From NCBI RefSeq assembly GCF_900156435.1, contig NZ_FTPQ01000003.1:62001-126000 (forward strand): a stretch of DNA of 64,000 nt, given 5' to 3'. Positions 45,780 through 55,520 of the stretch are shown piece after piece. The position numbers and the translations under genes are program-made. Each line of letters opens with the position of its first letter. Positions within the stretch are counted from its first letter, which is position 1. The stretch is from Microbacterium sp. RU1D (GTDB lineage: Bacteria > Actinomycetota > Actinomycetes > Actinomycetales > Microbacteriaceae). Below the pieces are notes generated by a model, which saw only the letters and a program-made list of their open reading frames with translations, did no database searches and was not told where the DNA came from.

Positions 45780-46870
45780 GCGCGCTGTCAGTCGATTCGC
45801 TGTGGCCGCGGGCCGGTGACTGGCCGTTGCCGACGGAGGGGACGGATGCCGTCCTCCTGGGCGTGCCGACCTGGCGCACCTCGCTGTCGCCGACCGGTGC
45901 CGGTGCGACCCCCGCGGCGGTTCGCGCCGCCCTGCGCCGCTACTCCCCGACGCTGATGGGACCGCCGCCGATCGACCTCGCCGACGTGCTGCGCATCGCC
46001 GATGCGGGCGACGTCGCCGACCCCGACGGCCGCGACGGCGAGGCGCGCGTGCGCGCGGCGGTCGGCGCCCTGGCGGGCTCGCGGCTGGTCATCGCCCTGG
46101 GCGGCGATAATTCCGCGACGTACGCCGTGGCCCAAGGACGCGGGTCGCGCGGACTGATCACCCTCGATGCCCACTTCGACCTGCGCGACGGCGAATCGAA
46201 CGGCTCGCCCGTGCGTCGTCTCATCGCGGACGGCCTCGACCCGCGCCGCATCGTGCAGATCGGCATCGCCGACTTCGCCAACTCCGCCGCCTACGCGCGT
46301 CGCGCCGCCGACGCGGGCATCACCGTCATCACCCTCGACGAGGTGCGCCGCCGCGGGATCGACGACGTCGTCGCGCACGCCCTGCACGTCGCCGGTAAGG
46401 CGGACACGCCTGCCTCTGACGAAGCGGGGGCGGTCGCCGGCAAGGCGCGCCCGACCGGCACCGGGGCCCACGTCGCCGATGCCCCAACCCACGCCGCCGA
46501 CGCCTCCTCCCCCGCCGCCCCGACCCAGGCCGAGTCCTCCCCCCACGCCGCTGCCGGGACCAATGCCGACTCCCACCCCCGCGCCCCCGAAGCCGCCACT
46601 GCCCCGGCCGCCGTCGGCGGCGTCCACCTCGACATCGACGTCGACGTGTGCGACCGCGCGGTGGCCCCCGGATGCCCGGCGAGCGTCCCGGGCGGGCTCG
46701 CCGCCTGGGAGCTGCGCGGCCTCGTGCGCGCCCTCGCCCGAGACCCCGGCGTGACCAGCGCCGACATCGTCGAGGTGGACGCCACGGCAGACACCGACGA
46801 CGGCCGCACGGTCCGACTGGCCGCACTGTGCGTCCTGGAACTCCTGGCAGGAATGGCGGAAAGACGATGA
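45776..46870 (+). CDS. hutG: Arginase-superfamily enzyme, probable formimidoylglutamase, with a large insertion
   Basis: Ureohydrolase of 364 residues. Metal motifs: GGDNS (109-113, where most relatives have GGDHS or GGGHE), LDAHFDLRDG (130-139), and HLDIDVDVCD (284-293). N-terminal LGVPTWRTSLSPTGAGATPA is HutG-like. Residues about 207-281 (46394-46618) are an Ala/Pro/Ser/Thr/His-rich insertion, absent from typical 290-residue relatives, placed between catalytic strands. The hut genes follow on the opposite strand, which supports histidine degradation. Co-translated with the genes on either side. Confidence 0.72.
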   Translation: MSALSVDSLWPRAGDWPLPTEGTDAVLLGVPTWRTSLSPTGAGATPAAVRAALRRYSPTLMGPPPIDLADVLRIADAGDVADPDGRDGEARVRAAVGALAGSRLVIALGGDNSATYAVAQGRGSRGLITLDAHFDLRDGESNGSPVRRLIADGLDPRRIVQIGIADFANSAAYARRAADAGITVITLDEVRRRGIDDVVAHALHVAGKADTPASDEAGAVAGKARPTGTGAHVADAPTHAADASSPAAPTQAESSPHAAAGTNADSHPRAPEAATAPAAVGGVHLDIDVDVCDRAVAPGCPASVPGGLAAWELRGLVRALARDPGVTSADIVEVDATADTDDGRTVRLAALCVLELLAGMAERR

Positions 46871-47331
46871 TCCAACTCGTGCTCGCGCGTCACGCGAAGT
46901 CGGACTGGGCCGATGAGGGCCTCGACGACCACGACCGTCCCCTCAACGACCGTGGGCGCCGCGACGCTCCCGCGGTCGCGCGCGCGGTGCTGCGGGCGGG
47001 GGTGCGACCCGAGGTGCTGCTGTCGAGCACGGCACTACGAGCGCGCGAGACCGCCGCGGTGTTCGCGCGCACCTTCGACGCCGAGGTGACCGAGCAGGCC
47101 GAGCTCTACCTCGCCGAGCCCGACCAGCTGCTCACGGCGGCCCGCGCCGCCGGCAGCGACGAGGTCATGGTCGTCGCGCACGACCCCGGCATGAGCGCCC
47201 TCGTCTCGCGTCTCGCCGACCGCGACGTGCGCATGGTCACCTGCGCCGTCGCCGTCTTCACCTGGCACGACGGCACCTGGGACGACGTGGATGCCGTCGC
47301 CCCCGACGAGTTCGAGCTGTTCACGCCGTAG
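46867..47331 (+). CDS. SixA-like histidine phosphatase
   Basis: Protein of 154 residues: catalytic LARHAKSDW (RHG variant; His about residue 8), DRPLNDRGRRDAP, LLSSTALRARETA, and second His in VVAHDPGMSALVS. This matches the SixA phosphohistidine phosphatase branch of the histidine-phosphatase superfamily. Start overlaps the hutG-like stop (ATGA). Target protein unknown. Confidence 0.87.
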   Translation: MIQLVLARHAKSDWADEGLDDHDRPLNDRGRRDAPAVARAVLRAGVRPEVLLSSTALRARETAAVFARTFDAEVTEQAELYLAEPDQLLTAARAAGSDEVMVVAHDPGMSALVSRLADRDVRMVTCAVAVFTWHDGTWDDVDAVAPDEFELFTP

Positions 47332-47356
47332 CCGCCGGACGTCCGCCGCGCGACGG

Positions 47357-47386
47357 CGCCCGCCGACCGCATCCGTGCGGCGGGCG
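47357..47386. terminator. Bidirectional hairpin between sixA-like gene and hutI
   Basis: Perfect 9-bp arms CGCCCGCCG / CGGCGGGCG with a 12-base loop in a convergent gap of 71 bases. Confidence 0.6.
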
Positions 47387-47402
47387 TCCGCCCCGCGTCA
47401 AC

Positions 47403-48602
47403 TCAGACCGCGATCCCGTCCTTCCACACGCGTCGCACGAGCGGCACCCCCGGCCGGTAGGCGAGGTGCACGCGCGTCGGTGCGTCGAGCAGCACGAGGT
47501 CCGCCCGTGCCCCCGGGGCGATGACGCCGACATCCGTACGGCGCAGCGCCCGGGCTCCCCCGGCGGTCGCCGCCCACACGGCCTCCGCGGGCGTCATCTC
47601 CATCTCCCGCACCGCGAGGGCGACCATCAGGGGCATCGAGCTGGTGAAGCTCGATCCCGGATTGCAATCGCTCGCCAGTGCGACGGTGACGCCGGCGTCG
47701 AGCAGTCGGCGGGCGTCCGGGTACGGCTGCCGGGTCGAGAACTCCACACCCGGCAGCAGGGTCGCGACCGTGTCCGACGCGGCGAGCGCATCCACGTCGG
47801 CGTCGGTGAGGTAGGTGCAATGGTCCACGGCGGCCGCCTCGCGGTCGACGGCGAGAGCCACGCCGTCGCCGAAGCCGAGCTGATTGCCGTGCACCCGGAT
47901 GCCGAGACCCACCGCCCGCCCCGCGTCGAGCACCCGCCGGGCCTGGTCGGCCGTGAACGCGCCGTCGTCGCAGAACACGTCGATCCAGCGCGCGTGCGGC
48001 GAAACCGCCGCGAGCATCGGGCCCGTGACGAGATCGACGTACGCCTCGGCCCGCCCGGCGAACTCCGTCGGCACGACGTGGGCGCCGAGGAAGGTCACCT
48101 CATCCGTGACCTCTGCGGCGAGCCGGGCCAGCCGCGCCTCGTTCTCGACGTCGAGGCCGTAGCCGGTCTTGATCTCGAGCGTCGTCGTGCCCTGGGTCCG
48201 GCATTCGGCGACGAGCGTCCGCAGTCGCGCGCGGAGGTCGTCGTCCGATGCGGACCGGGTCGCCGCGACGGTGGTGCGGATGCCGCCCGCGGCATACGTC
48301 TCGCCCGCCATGCGCGCGGCGAACTCGTCCGCGCGGTCGCCGGCGAAGATGAGATGCGTGTGGCTGTCGACGAACCCCGGAACCACGGCGCGACCCCCGA
48401 CGTCGACGACCGGGAGCCCGTCGCCGGCCTGGTCCCTCGTCGTGCCCACGGCATCCCTCGGACCGGCCCACTCCACCCGCCCCCGTCGCACGAGCAGCGC
48501 CGCATCGCGGATCGTGCCGCACGGGTCGCCATCGGCGGCGACGTTGGTCGTCAGCTCCCCGATGCCCGTCAGCCAGAAGGAGCTGTCCGCCGCCGCGCTC
48601 AC
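47403..48602 (-). CDS. hutI: Imidazolonepropionase
   Basis: Amidohydrolase of 399 residues. Metal motif [14 protein letters not shown] (HxH, about residue 77), [32 protein letters not shown], and [14 protein letters not shown] with the late Asp ligand; all typical of HutI. It opens the imidazolone ring to N-formimino-glutamate. GTG start overlaps the hutU stop by four bases. Last gene of hutHUI. Confidence 0.93.
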   Translation of the reverse strand: MSAAADSSFWLTGIGELTTNVAADGDPCGTIRDAALLVRRGRVEWAGPRDAVGTTRDQAGDGLPVVDVGGRAVVPGFVDSHTHLIFAGDRADEFAARMAGETYAAGGIRTTVAATRSASDDDLRARLRTLVAECRTQGTTTLEIKTGYGLDVENEARLARLAAEVTDEVTFLGAHVVPTEFAGRAEAYVDLVTGPMLAAVSPHARWIDVFCDDGAFTADQARRVLDAGRAVGLGIRVHGNQLGFGDGVALAVDREAAAVDHCTYLTDADVDALAASDTVATLLPGVEFSTRQPYPDARRLLDAGVTVALASDCNPGSSFTSSMPLMVALAVREMEMTPAEAVWAATAGGARALRRTDVGVIAPGARADLVLLDAPTRVHLAYRPGVPLVRRVWKDGIAV

Positions 48603-50305
48603 CACATCGGCACCGTCAGGCCGCGCTCGGCGGCGACCTCGCGAGCGCGGTCGTAGCCGGCATCCACGTGCCGCATGACGCCGGTGCCGGGGTCGTTGAC
48701 GAGCACGCGCGCGAGCTTCTCGGCGGCCAGAGGGGTGCCGTCGGCGACGCACACCTGCCCCGCGTGGATGCTGCGGCCGATGCCGACGCCCCCGCCGTGG
48801 TGGATCGACACCCACGACGCTCCGCTCGCGGTGTTCAGCAGCGCGTTCAGCAGCGGCCAGTCGGCGATCGCGTCCGACCCGTCGGCCATCGCCTCGGTCT
48901 CGCGGTACGGGGAGGCGACGGAGCCGGCGTCGAGGTGGTCGCGGCCGATGACGATCGGCCCCGACAACTCGCCCGACGCCACCATCTCGTTGAACCGCAG
49001 CCCCGCGAGATGACGCTCCTGGTAGCCGAGCCAGCAGATGCGCGCCGGCAATCCCTCGAAGCGCACCTTCTCCCCGGCCTTCTCGAGCCAGCGGTGCAGG
49101 GCGGTGTCGTGCGGGAACAGCTCGGCGACGGCACGGTCGGTCTTGGCGATGTCCTCGGGGTCGCCCGACAGCGCCACCCAGCGGAACGGGCCCTTCCCCT
49201 CGGCGAAGAGCGGGCGGATGTAGGCCGGCACGAACCCCGGGAACGTGAAGGCGCGGTCGTAGCCGCCCAGCTCCGCCTCGCGGCGGATCGAGTTGCCGTA
49301 GTCGAACACCGCGGCTCCGGCATCCTGGAATCCCACCATCGCCTTCACGTGCGCGGCCATGCTCTCGCGCGCCCGGCGGGTGAACTCCTCGGGGTCGCGC
49401 ACGGCCTCGGCCGCCCCGTCCTTCACCGACGTCCCGACGGGCAGGTACGACAGGGGGTCGTGCGCGCTCGTCTGGTCGGTGACGATGTCGATCCGGATGC
49501 CGCGGGCAAGCAGTTCCGGGAAGATCTCGGCCGCGTTGCCCTCGACGCCGACGGACAGCGCCTCTCCCGCTTCGCGCGCAGCGGTCACCCGTGCGATCGC
49601 GGAGTCGAGGTCGTCGGCGACCTCGTCGAGGTAGCCGTGGGCGACGCGGCGGTCGAGGCGCGCGCGGTCGACGTCGACGATGAGCACCGCGCCGCCGTTC
49701 ATGGTCACCGCGAGGGGCTGCGCGCCTCCCATCCCGCCGCAACCGGCCGTGAGGGTGAGGGTGCCGGCGAGCGACGCCCGGCCGAGCGAGCGCGCCACCG
49801 CGGAGAACGTCTCGTACGTGCCCTGGAGGATGCCCTGCGTGCCGATGTAGATCCACGACCCGGCGGTCATCTGGCCGTACATCGTGAGTCCGAGGCCTTC
49901 GAGCCGGCGGAACTCGGGCCACGTCGCCCAGTCCCCCACGAGGTTGGAGTTGGCGATGAGCACGCGCGGCGCCCACTCGTGCGTGCGGAAGACGCCGACG
50001 GGCTTGCCCGACTGCACGAGCAGCGTCTCGTCGGGCTCGAGCTCGTCGAGGGTGCGCACGATCGCGTCGTACGCGGCCCACGAGCGCGCGGCCCGCCCCG
50101 TCCCGCCGTACACGACGAGGTCGTCGGGACGCTCGGCCACCTCGGGATCGAGGTTGTTCATCAGCATGCGTTTCGCCGCCTCGGCGCCCCAGCTCTTCGC
50201 CGTCGGTGTGGCGCCGCGGGCGGCCCGGATCCCGGATGCCACGCGGCTGGCATCCGACTCCGGCGGCACCGGGGCGGCGCCGGGGCGGGTGGTGGTGTCG
50301 GTCAT
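48599..50305 (-). CDS. hutU: Urocanate hydratase
   Basis: Protein of 568 residues. NAD-binding region [39 protein letters not shown] near residue 125, active-site Cys in [14 protein letters not shown], and [20 protein letters not shown]. Uses tightly bound NAD as an electrophile to hydrate urocanate. Starts at ATG 50305, overlapping hutH by four bases. Confidence 0.96.
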   Translation of the reverse strand: MTDTTTRPGAAPVPPESDASRVASGIRAARGATPTAKSWGAEAAKRMLMNNLDPEVAERPDDLVVYGGTGRAARSWAAYDAIVRTLDELEPDETLLVQSGKPVGVFRTHEWAPRVLIANSNLVGDWATWPEFRRLEGLGLTMYGQMTAGSWIYIGTQGILQGTYETFSAVARSLGRASLAGTLTLTAGCGGMGGAQPLAVTMNGGAVLIVDVDRARLDRRVAHGYLDEVADDLDSAIARVTAAREAGEALSVGVEGNAAEIFPELLARGIRIDIVTDQTSAHDPLSYLPVGTSVKDGAAEAVRDPEEFTRRARESMAAHVKAMVGFQDAGAAVFDYGNSIRREAELGGYDRAFTFPGFVPAYIRPLFAEGKGPFRWVALSGDPEDIAKTDRAVAELFPHDTALHRWLEKAGEKVRFEGLPARICWLGYQERHLAGLRFNEMVASGELSGPIVIGRDHLDAGSVASPYRETEAMADGSDAIADWPLLNALLNTASGASWVSIHHGGGVGIGRSIHAGQVCVADGTPLAAEKLARVLVNDPGTGVMRHVDAGYDRAREVAAERGLTVPMW

Positions 50306-51861
50306 GCGCGATCTCCTTCGATCAGGGCGAGGGCGGTCCGGGCGACCGCTCCGGAGGCGACGAGGTCGGTGACGGCCTCGATCTCGGGCGAGACGAAGCG
50401 GTCGGGTCCGGGTCCCTGCACGCGCGAGCGCACGAGGTCGCGCACGGCTCCGGTGGCCGACGCGGGCTGGAGCGGTGCGCGCAGGTCGAGGGCGCGGCAT
50501 CCGGTGAGCACCTCGATCGCGAGCACGCGGGCGAGCCCGTCGACCGCGCGGCGGAGTTTGCGGGCGCCGGCCCATCCCATCGAGACGTGGTCCTCCTGCA
50601 TGGCGCTCGACGGGATCGAGTCGACCGAGGCGGGGGCCGCGAGCCGCTTGAGCTCCGACACGATGCCCGCCGCGGCGTACTGCGCGATCATCAGGCCCGA
50701 GTCGACGCCGACCTCGTCGGCCAGGAACGGCGGCAACCCGTTGCTGCGCGCCACGTCGAGGGCCCGGTCGGTGCGCCTCTCCGACATCGATGCCACATCC
50801 GCCACCGCGATCGCGAGGAAGTCGAGCACGTACGCCACCGGGGCGCCGTGGAAGTTGCCGTTGGACTCGACGCGACCGTCCACAGTGACGACGGGGTTGT
50901 CGACGGCGGATGCCAGCTCCCGCCCGGCGATCTGCGCGGCATGGGCCATCGTGTCGCGGGCGGCGCCGTGCACCTGGGGGGCGCAGCGCAGCGAGTAGGC
51001 GTCCTGCACGCGCGTGCACTCGGGCCCGCGGTGGCTGGCGACCAGCGGCGAGCCGGCCAGCAGCGCGCGGAGGTTCGCGGCGGAGGCGGCCTGACCGAGC
51101 TGCGGCCGCAGGGCCATGAGGTCGGCCGCGAAGACGGCATCCGTCCCCAGCTGCGACTCGATCGAGATCGCCGCGGCGACGTCGGCCGTGGTCAGCAGCG
51201 TCTCGAGGTCGTGGAGGGCGAGCAGCAGCATGCCGAGCATGCCGTCGGTGCCGTTGATGAGCGCCAGCCCCTCCTTCTCGCGGAGCGCGACGGGCGTGAT
51301 CCCGGCCGCGGCGAGGGCGTCGGCGGCCGCGAGGGCGTGCCCCGCGGCATCCCGCACCTCACCCTCGCCCATCACGGCGAGCGCGACGTGCGACAGGGGA
51401 GCCAGGTCGCCCGAGCAGCCGAGCGAGCCGTACTCGCGCACGACGGGGGTGATGCCGGCGTTCAGCAGGGCCGCGTAGGTCTCGACCACGATCGGGCGCA
51501 CCCCCGCGCGGCCGGTCGCGAGCGTCTGGAGGCGCAGCAGCATGAGGGCGCGGACGACCTCGCGCTCGACCTCGGCGCCGGTGCCGGCGGCGTGCGAGCG
51601 GATGAGGCTCGCCTGCAGCTGCGCGCGACGGTCGTCGGCGATGAACGTCGTCGCGAGAGCTCCGAACCCCGTCGAGATGCCGTAGTGCGGCTGCGGGTCG
51701 TCGGCGAGCGCCTCGATGAGGGCGCGCGTGTCGGCGACGCGCTGCAAGGCGTCATCGTCCACGACCACCCGGGCGCCGTGGCGCGCGACTTCCACGACGT
51801 CGCGGGGGCGGAGGGTGGCCGATCCGACGGTGACGGATTCGACGGTGAGGCTCGTGTGCAT
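50302..51861 (-). CDS. hutH: Histidine ammonia-lyase
   Basis: Protein of 519 residues, normal for the family. The prosthetic-group tripeptide is Cys-Ser-Gly (149-151) in [14 protein letters not shown], a variant of the usual Ala-Ser-Gly that still can form the MIO group. Catalytic Tyr in [12 protein letters not shown] and [15 protein letters not shown] are conserved. It deaminates histidine to urocanate. First gene of hutHUI, divergent from an IclR regulator with 61 bases between. Confidence 0.95.
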   Translation of the reverse strand: MHTSLTVESVTVGSATLRPRDVVEVARHGARVVVDDDALQRVADTRALIEALADDPQPHYGISTGFGALATTFIADDRRAQLQASLIRSHAAGTGAEVEREVVRALMLLRLQTLATGRAGVRPIVVETYAALLNAGITPVVREYGSLGCSGDLAPLSHVALAVMGEGEVRDAAGHALAAADALAAAGITPVALREKEGLALINGTDGMLGMLLLALHDLETLLTTADVAAAISIESQLGTDAVFAADLMALRPQLGQAASAANLRALLAGSPLVASHRGPECTRVQDAYSLRCAPQVHGAARDTMAHAAQIAGRELASAVDNPVVTVDGRVESNGNFHGAPVAYVLDFLAIAVADVASMSERRTDRALDVARSNGLPPFLADEVGVDSGLMIAQYAAAGIVSELKRLAAPASVDSIPSSAMQEDHVSMGWAGARKLRRAVDGLARVLAIEVLTGCRALDLRAPLQPASATGAVRDLVRSRVQGPGPDRFVSPEIEAVTDLVASGAVARTALALIEGDRA

Positions 51862-51902
51862 GAGGCGATTCCACCGCTTCCGCCGTCCCGGAACGACGAG
51901 GT

Positions 51903-51930
51903 TCTGGCATCCTGTGTCTGTCATGCCAGA
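51903..51930. promoter_or_regulatory. Inverted repeat at the iclR start, probable hut operator
   Basis: Perfect 8-bp arms TCTGGCAT and ATGCCAGA separated by 12 bases. The right arm contains the iclR start codon and the left arm lies 42 bases from the hutH start, so one protein could block both. Confidence 0.65.
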
Positions 51931-52696
51931 CATTCCCCGCCCGCAGGTGCCCGCCGCCGATCAGACGCTGCGGATCCTCTCGCTGCTCGCGCGGCAACCC
52001 GGCCCGGTGGCCGCGCAGACCATCGCGACCGCCCTCGGCATCCCGCGATCGAGCACCTACCACCTGCTCGCGACCCTCGAGGCGCACGGCTACGTCGTGC
52101 ACCTGCCGGGCGACCGCCGCTGGGGGCTCGGCACCGCCGCGTTCGAACTGGGCGGAGGTTACGCGCGACAGCAACCGCTCGCGCGCCTCGGTCGTCCCCT
52201 GCTCGCCGCCCTGTCCGACCGCGTGGGAGAGAGCGCGCACCTCGCCGTGCTCGCCGGTCGCGACGTGCTGTACATCGTCGAGGAGCGGGCCCCGCGCCGC
52301 CCGGCGCTCGTGACCGACGTGGGCGTGCGCCTCCCCGCGCACCTCACGGCGACGGGCCGGGCGATGCTCGCGGCCCTCCCCCGCGAGCAGGTGAGAGCCC
52401 TGTTCCCGGATGCCACGGCCCTCACGCAGCGCCACGGCGTGGGCCCCGCCACCCCGCGCGGCCTGCGCGAGCTGCTGCGCCAGGTGCGCACCGCCGGTCA
52501 CGCGAGCGAGAACGGCGAGGTCACGCCGGGATTCCGCTCCGTCGCCGCCCCGGTGCTCGACCACGCCGGCTGGCCCGCCGCCGCCGTCGCGGTCACCTGG
52601 CCGTCCGACGGCCCCGCGCGCGACGCCGACGCCCTGGCCGAGGCCGCGGCCGCCACCGCCGCCGAGCTCGCCCGCCGTATCGGCCGCCCCGCCTGA
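51923..52696 (+). CDS. IclR-family regulator, probable hut repressor
   Basis: Protein of 257 residues. Winged HTH (LRILSLLARQPGPVAAQTIA, LGIPRSSTYHLLATLEAHGY) and an IclR effector domain (RVGESAHLAVLAGRDVLYIV, LPAHLTATGRAMLAALP, VTPGFRSVAAPVLDHAG). Divergent from hutHUI and overlapping a palindrome, so it likely senses histidine or urocanate and controls the operon and itself. Its effector is inferred from position only. Confidence 0.86.
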   Translation: MPDIPRPQVPAADQTLRILSLLARQPGPVAAQTIATALGIPRSSTYHLLATLEAHGYVVHLPGDRRWGLGTAAFELGGGYARQQPLARLGRPLLAALSDRVGESAHLAVLAGRDVLYIVEERAPRRPALVTDVGVRLPAHLTATGRAMLAALPREQVRALFPDATALTQRHGVGPATPRGLRELLRQVRTAGHASENGEVTPGFRSVAAPVLDHAGWPAAAVAVTWPSDGPARDADALAEAAAATAAELARRIGRPA

Positions 52697-52732
52697 CGCG
52701 GCTCAGCGTGCGACTCCCCCCGGCCCACGCCC

Positions 52733-52801
52733 TTTTCGGGGCGAATTCCCTCGTTCGGGGCGCACGATTGCCGCCCCGAGATGCAGATCACGCCCCAAAC
52801 C
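52733..52801 (+). repeat. Double-palindrome element B1
   Basis: 69 nt. Outer arms TTTCGGGGCG / CGCCCCAAA (partly mismatched), inner perfect 8-bp arms TCGGGGCG / CGCCCCGA with a 9-base loop. Lies in the 328-base convergent gap between iclR and lacI; no gene is seen there. Confidence 0.85.
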
Positions 52802-52889
52802 ATTGCGGTGTTCGCGCGCGAGGGTGACCACGCTCGTCCGCACATCGCCCCGCCCGCGCGGCACGGCCCTGAGGACGTCGGCCGCGCCG

Positions 52890-52958
52890 GATTTGGGGCG
52901 CATTCCGTCATTCGGGGCGCACGATTACCGCCCCAAGATGCAGATCACGCCCCAAACC
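52890..52958 (+). repeat. Double-palindrome element B2
   Basis: 69 nt, 157 bases after B1, same orientation. Outer arms TTTGGGGCG / CGCCCCAAA pair perfectly, a compensated change relative to TTCGGGGCG / CGCCCCGAA of A2 and C1. Inner arms TTCGGGGCG / CGCCCCAAG. Confidence 0.85.
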
Positions 52959-53024
52959 GCCGCTCACCACCCCACACGCCTGCGCCGACGGACAGCCGGG
53001 GACCGGGCAGCCGCGCGCCGCACG

Positions 53025-54050
53025 TCAGCGCACGACCAGCCGCGGCTCCACGAGCACGTGCGCGGCCCCGGCCGTCGCGGGGCGCGGGGCGACCACCGTG
53101 CCGTTCTCCCCCATCAGCAAGTCGAGGGCTCCGGATGCCACCCGCTCGGGCAGCTGCTCGACGCTGGAGAGTCCGAGGGCCTCGGCCGCGGGCGTGTTGT
53201 CGAACCCGATGATGCGGATATCGGGGCGACCGGCCAGGGCCGTCGCGAGATGCGCGCCGATGGCGAGCGAGTCGCTCGCGCACACGATCGAGGTCACGTC
53301 GGGATCGCTGCGCAGGCCGCTCTCGACCGCGTCACGGGCGAGGGCCACGCTGTCCTCGACGACCCATCGTGGTCCCCGTGCCGCGCCGACGCTCTCGCGC
53401 CACCCGCGCTCGCGCTCGTCGCCGGTCCCCGACCCCTCGGGCCACCCGAGGAAGGCCACGCGACCGTCGGCGCGCTCGAGCGCGTGGGCGGTCGCGGCTC
53501 GCGTCCCCGCCGCGCCGTCGACGTCGACCCAGAGGTGGGCGGGGGCCTCGACGTCGTCCTCGCCCCACGGCCGGCCGAACGACACGAACGGCAGCCCGCG
53601 CCGAGTGAGCCACCCGGTGCGCGGGTCGCCGTGGAAGGTGCCGGTGATGACGACGGCATCCACCTCGCCCCCCTCGAGGAGGTCGCCGAGGCGGTCGATC
53701 TCCTCCTCGGCCGTGCGGGCGGCGTACAGCAGCACCCGCATGTCGCGTTCTCCGGCGCGTTCGGTGAGCGCGTGCACGAAACGGTCGAGGACGACACCGG
53801 CGATCCCGCCGGCATACGGATCGAGATGGATGCCGATGGTGGAGCTGCGGCGGGTGCGCAGCCGTCGCGCGGCCGCGTGCGGTCGATAACCGAGTTCGGC
53901 GATCGCCGCCTCGACGCGGAGGCGAGTGGACTCGCGCACGATGTCGGGGGTGTTCACGACGTTCGACACCGTCTGGCGCGAGACGCCCGCGAGGCGCGCG
54001 ACGTCGTCGACCGTCGGAGCTTTGACCATCTCGGTCCTGCCCTGTGCCAT
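53025..54050 (-). CDS. LacI-family regulator of the oligosaccharide importer
   Basis: Protein of 341 residues. HTH TVDDVARLAGVSRQTVSNVV, hinge region HAAARRLRTRRSSTIGIH, and ligand domain (VVITGTFHGDPRT, VFVSFGRPWGE-like strand, IVCASDSLAIGAHLATALAG, DIRIIGFDNTPAAEALGL). ATG at 54050 has AAGGG six bases upstream. Divergent from the ABC importer operon; TTTGATCGTTCAAA lies between. Confidence 0.88.
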   Translation of the reverse strand: MAQGRTEMVKAPTVDDVARLAGVSRQTVSNVVNTPDIVRESTRLRVEAAIAELGYRPHAAARRLRTRRSSTIGIHLDPYAGGIAGVVLDRFVHALTERAGERDMRVLLYAARTAEEEIDRLGDLLEGGEVDAVVITGTFHGDPRTGWLTRRGLPFVSFGRPWGEDDVEAPAHLWVDVDGAAGTRAATAHALERADGRVAFLGWPEGSGTGDERERGWRESVGAARGPRWVVEDSVALARDAVESGLRSDPDVTSIVCASDSLAIGAHLATALAGRPDIRIIGFDNTPAAEALGLSSVEQLPERVASGALDLLMGENGTVVAPRPATAGAAHVLVEPRLVVR

Positions 54051-54165
54051 GCGATTCCCTTCCGCCGGCGCCCGCGGCGCGGCTGCGCGGCGGCGGCCGT
54101 CCGGCGATTCCCGCGCGCTCGACGGGCGCACGCCAGGTCGTCAGCCTAGGCCGACGGCCGACGGC

Positions 54166-54222
54166 TTGACATCGTCCCCCGCCGTTCCTTACCGTAGTCG
54201 CACCGTCATTTGATCGTTCAAA
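54166..54222 (+). promoter_or_regulatory. Promoter and LacI-type operator of the oligosaccharide importer
   Basis: TTGACA (54166-54171), 18 bases, TACCGT (54190-54195), then TTTGATCGTTCAAA (54209-54222), an inverted repeat TTTGA-N4-TCAAA just past the expected transcription start. This placement fits repression by the divergent LacI protein. Confidence 0.7.
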
Positions 54223-54279
54223 CCGACGGCCCTCCGAGCACCCGGAGGGGTCGCATGCCTCATCGAAGGAGAGAGACAC

Positions 54280-55518
54280 ATGACACGGCATCCTGTCCGC
54301 CCCTGGCTCACCGCGGGCGCGCTGCTCGCCACCGGAGCCCTCACGCTCACCGCCTGCGGATCGGGCTTCAACGACGCGCCCGGCGAGGGGCAGGCCTCCG
54401 GCAGTGGGAAGCTCAGTATCCTCATCGGCTCGTCGGGCGACGCCGAGACGCAGGCCGTCACCGACGCCGTCGCCGCCTGGAGCGAGCAGTCCGGCGTCGA
54501 GGCCGAGGTGCAGACCGCCAACGACCTGCCGCAGCAGCTCTCGCAGGGCTTCGCAGCCGGCTCCCCGCCGGACCTCTTCTACCTCGCCCCCGAGGCGCTG
54601 GCCGGCTACGCCTCGAACGGCTCGATCGCCGCGTACGGCGACGACCTCGCCAACAAGGACGACTTCTACCCCTCGCTCGTCGACAACTTCACCGTCGACG
54701 GCACTTTCTACTGCGCCCCGAAGGACTTCTCCACCCTCGCGCTCATCATCAACGCCGACCTGTGGGCGGCGGCCGGACTCACGGATGCCGACATCCCCAC
54801 GACGTGGGACCAGCTGGCATCCGTCTCCCAGAAGCTCACGGCCGACGGCCGGGTGGGTCTCGCATTCGGCGCCGAGTACCAGCGCGTCGGCGCCTTCATG
54901 GCGCAGGCGGGCGGCGGCCTCGTCACCGACGGGAAAGCCACCGCCGACAGCGCCGCGAACGTCGAGGCGCTGACCTACGTCAAGACGCACCTGAACGACG
55001 GCACCTTCGCCTTCGCCTCCGACGTGGGCGCCGGTTGGGGTGGCGAGGCGTTCGGCACGCAGAAGGCCGCGATGGTCATCGAGGGCAACTGGATCACGGG
55101 CGCGATGTCGGCCGACTACCCCGACGTGAACTACACCGTCGCCGAGCTCCCCGCGGGCCCCGGTGGCAAAGGCACCCTGCAGTTCACCAACTGCTGGGGG
55201 ATGGCCGCCGACAGCGGCAACCAGGAGCAGGCCCGCTCGCTGGTGGAGTACTTGACCGGCACCGACCAGCAGCTGGCGTTCTCGAAGGCCTTCGGCCCGA
55301 TGCCCTCGATCCAGTCCGCCGCCGACGCGTGGTCCAGCGCCAACCCCGAGCAGACCGCGTTCCTCGCGGGCGCCGAGTACGCGCAGTTCCCGCCGAACAT
55401 GGCCGGCGCGGCCGACGTCATCACCGACTTCAACGCCCAGCTCGAGTCGCTCAAGACCGGCGACCCGCAGGCGCTGCTGTCGACGGCGCAGTCGAACCTC
55501 GAGGCCATCGTCGAGTAA
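54280..55518 (+). CDS. Extracellular solute-binding lipoprotein (CUT1-type)
   Basis: Lipoprotein of 412 residues. Lipobox LTAC (Cys about residue 26), then a family-1 binding fold: LSILIGSSGDAETQAVTDAV, DLFYLAPEALAGYAS, WDQLASVSQKLTADGRVGLA, AAMVIEGNWITGAM, FTNCWGMAADSGNQEQARSL. Typical of CUT1 oligosaccharide importers. GAAGGAGAG precedes the ATG. First gene of a four-gene operon with two permeases and a glucosidase; the ATPase is not encoded here and is probably a shared MsmK-type protein. Confidence 0.9.
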   Translation: MTRHPVRPWLTAGALLATGALTLTACGSGFNDAPGEGQASGSGKLSILIGSSGDAETQAVTDAVAAWSEQSGVEAEVQTANDLPQQLSQGFAAGSPPDLFYLAPEALAGYASNGSIAAYGDDLANKDDFYPSLVDNFTVDGTFYCAPKDFSTLALIINADLWAAAGLTDADIPTTWDQLASVSQKLTADGRVGLAFGAEYQRVGAFMAQAGGGLVTDGKATADSAANVEALTYVKTHLNDGTFAFASDVGAGWGGEAFGTQKAAMVIEGNWITGAMSADYPDVNYTVAELPAGPGGKGTLQFTNCWGMAADSGNQEQARSLVEYLTGTDQQLAFSKAFGPMPSIQSAADAWSSANPEQTAFLAGAEYAQFPPNMAGAADVITDFNAQLESLKTGDPQALLSTAQSNLEAIVE

Positions 55519-55520
55519 TC

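Noticed and set aside
50302..51861. Inactive histidine ammonia-lyase because of Cys in the MIO motif
   Set aside because: Cys-Ser-Gly can cyclise to the same group and all other active-site motifs are intact.
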